A DNA stretch of 42,254 bases from Clostridiales bacterium. Its GTDB lineage: Bacteria > Bacillota > Clostridia > Lachnospirales > Lachnospiraceae. The DNA lies in contig JAHZAR010000006.1 of NCBI GenBank assembly GCA_019423835.1, positions 1-42,254 of the forward strand. Reading direction: 5' to 3'. The notes under the pieces are model-generated. The model saw nothing but the letters and a program-made list of their open reading frames with translations. It had not been told where the DNA came from and ran no database searches. Position 1 is the first letter of the stretch. Each line of letters starts with the position of its first letter. The position numbers and the translations under genes are program-made. This document shows, piece by piece, positions 42,253 to 42,254 of this stretch.

Positions 42253-42254
42253 TG

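Overview
The window looks like a chromosomal segment of a gut-type member of the Lachnospiraceae (Clostridia). The grounds are the gene order apt / relA / MBL / hemZ / hisS / aspS, a Trp/Tyr-rich cell-wall-binding repeat protein, a tyrosine T-box, AGGAGG ribosome binding sites, tRNAs without an encoded CCA, and a DUF6465-type protein. This placement rests on gene content, not on a database search. Almost everything is core metabolism and translation. There is no prophage, CRISPR array, conjugative element or intact insertion sequence.

Layout. At 1-362 is the start of a secreted wall-binding protein, followed by an AT-rich gap with short tandem repeats and a GNAT acetyltransferase (1034-1582). 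From 18367 down to 1935 nearly all genes lie on the minus strand: a MocR-type aminotransferase; gtrA-yfhO-argH-apt; a D-2-hydroxyacid dehydrogenase; then relA-MBL-hemZ-hisS-aspS, closed by a 21-bp terminator stem. A shrunken group IIC intron sits directly behind that terminator, the usual insertion niche of this intron class. At 18.7-19.9 kb two plus-strand genes follow, the ribonuclease yacP/rae1 and the Mn exporter mntP.

From 20.3 to 25.7 kb on the minus strand are tyrS with its T-box and an operon pcp-iadA-yfcC, which looks built to salvage peptides carrying pyroglutamyl or isoaspartyl residues. A plus-strand tRNA-Leu separates this from a minus-strand operon with a diacylglycerol-kinase-like gene, ispF, cysS, mrnC and rlmB. 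At 30.5-31.1 kb a chimeric tRNA gene (tRNA-Val 5' part joined to tRNA-Met 3' part) lies about 300 bases before an intact tRNA-Met; each has its own promoter and terminator.

The right third holds a PAP2 phosphatase (+), a coupled HD-hydrolase/glycosyltransferase pair, a D,D-carboxypeptidase, a TRAP transporter QM pair without a binding-protein gene, an RluA-type pseudouridine synthase whose promoter shares its -35 bases with the TRAP promoter and may give a leaderless mRNA, an SseB-domain protein with a Lys/Ala-rich tail, an RsmF-type rRNA methyltransferase, an unknown membrane protein, and a second Lys/Ala-rich protein at the edge.

No wholly new multi-gene system is evident. The points most worth a second look are the chimeric tRNA, the intron relic, two prolines inside a conserved motif of the Rel hydrolase domain, the damaged-peptide operon, the shared -35 divergent promoters, and the Cys-rich tail on IspF.
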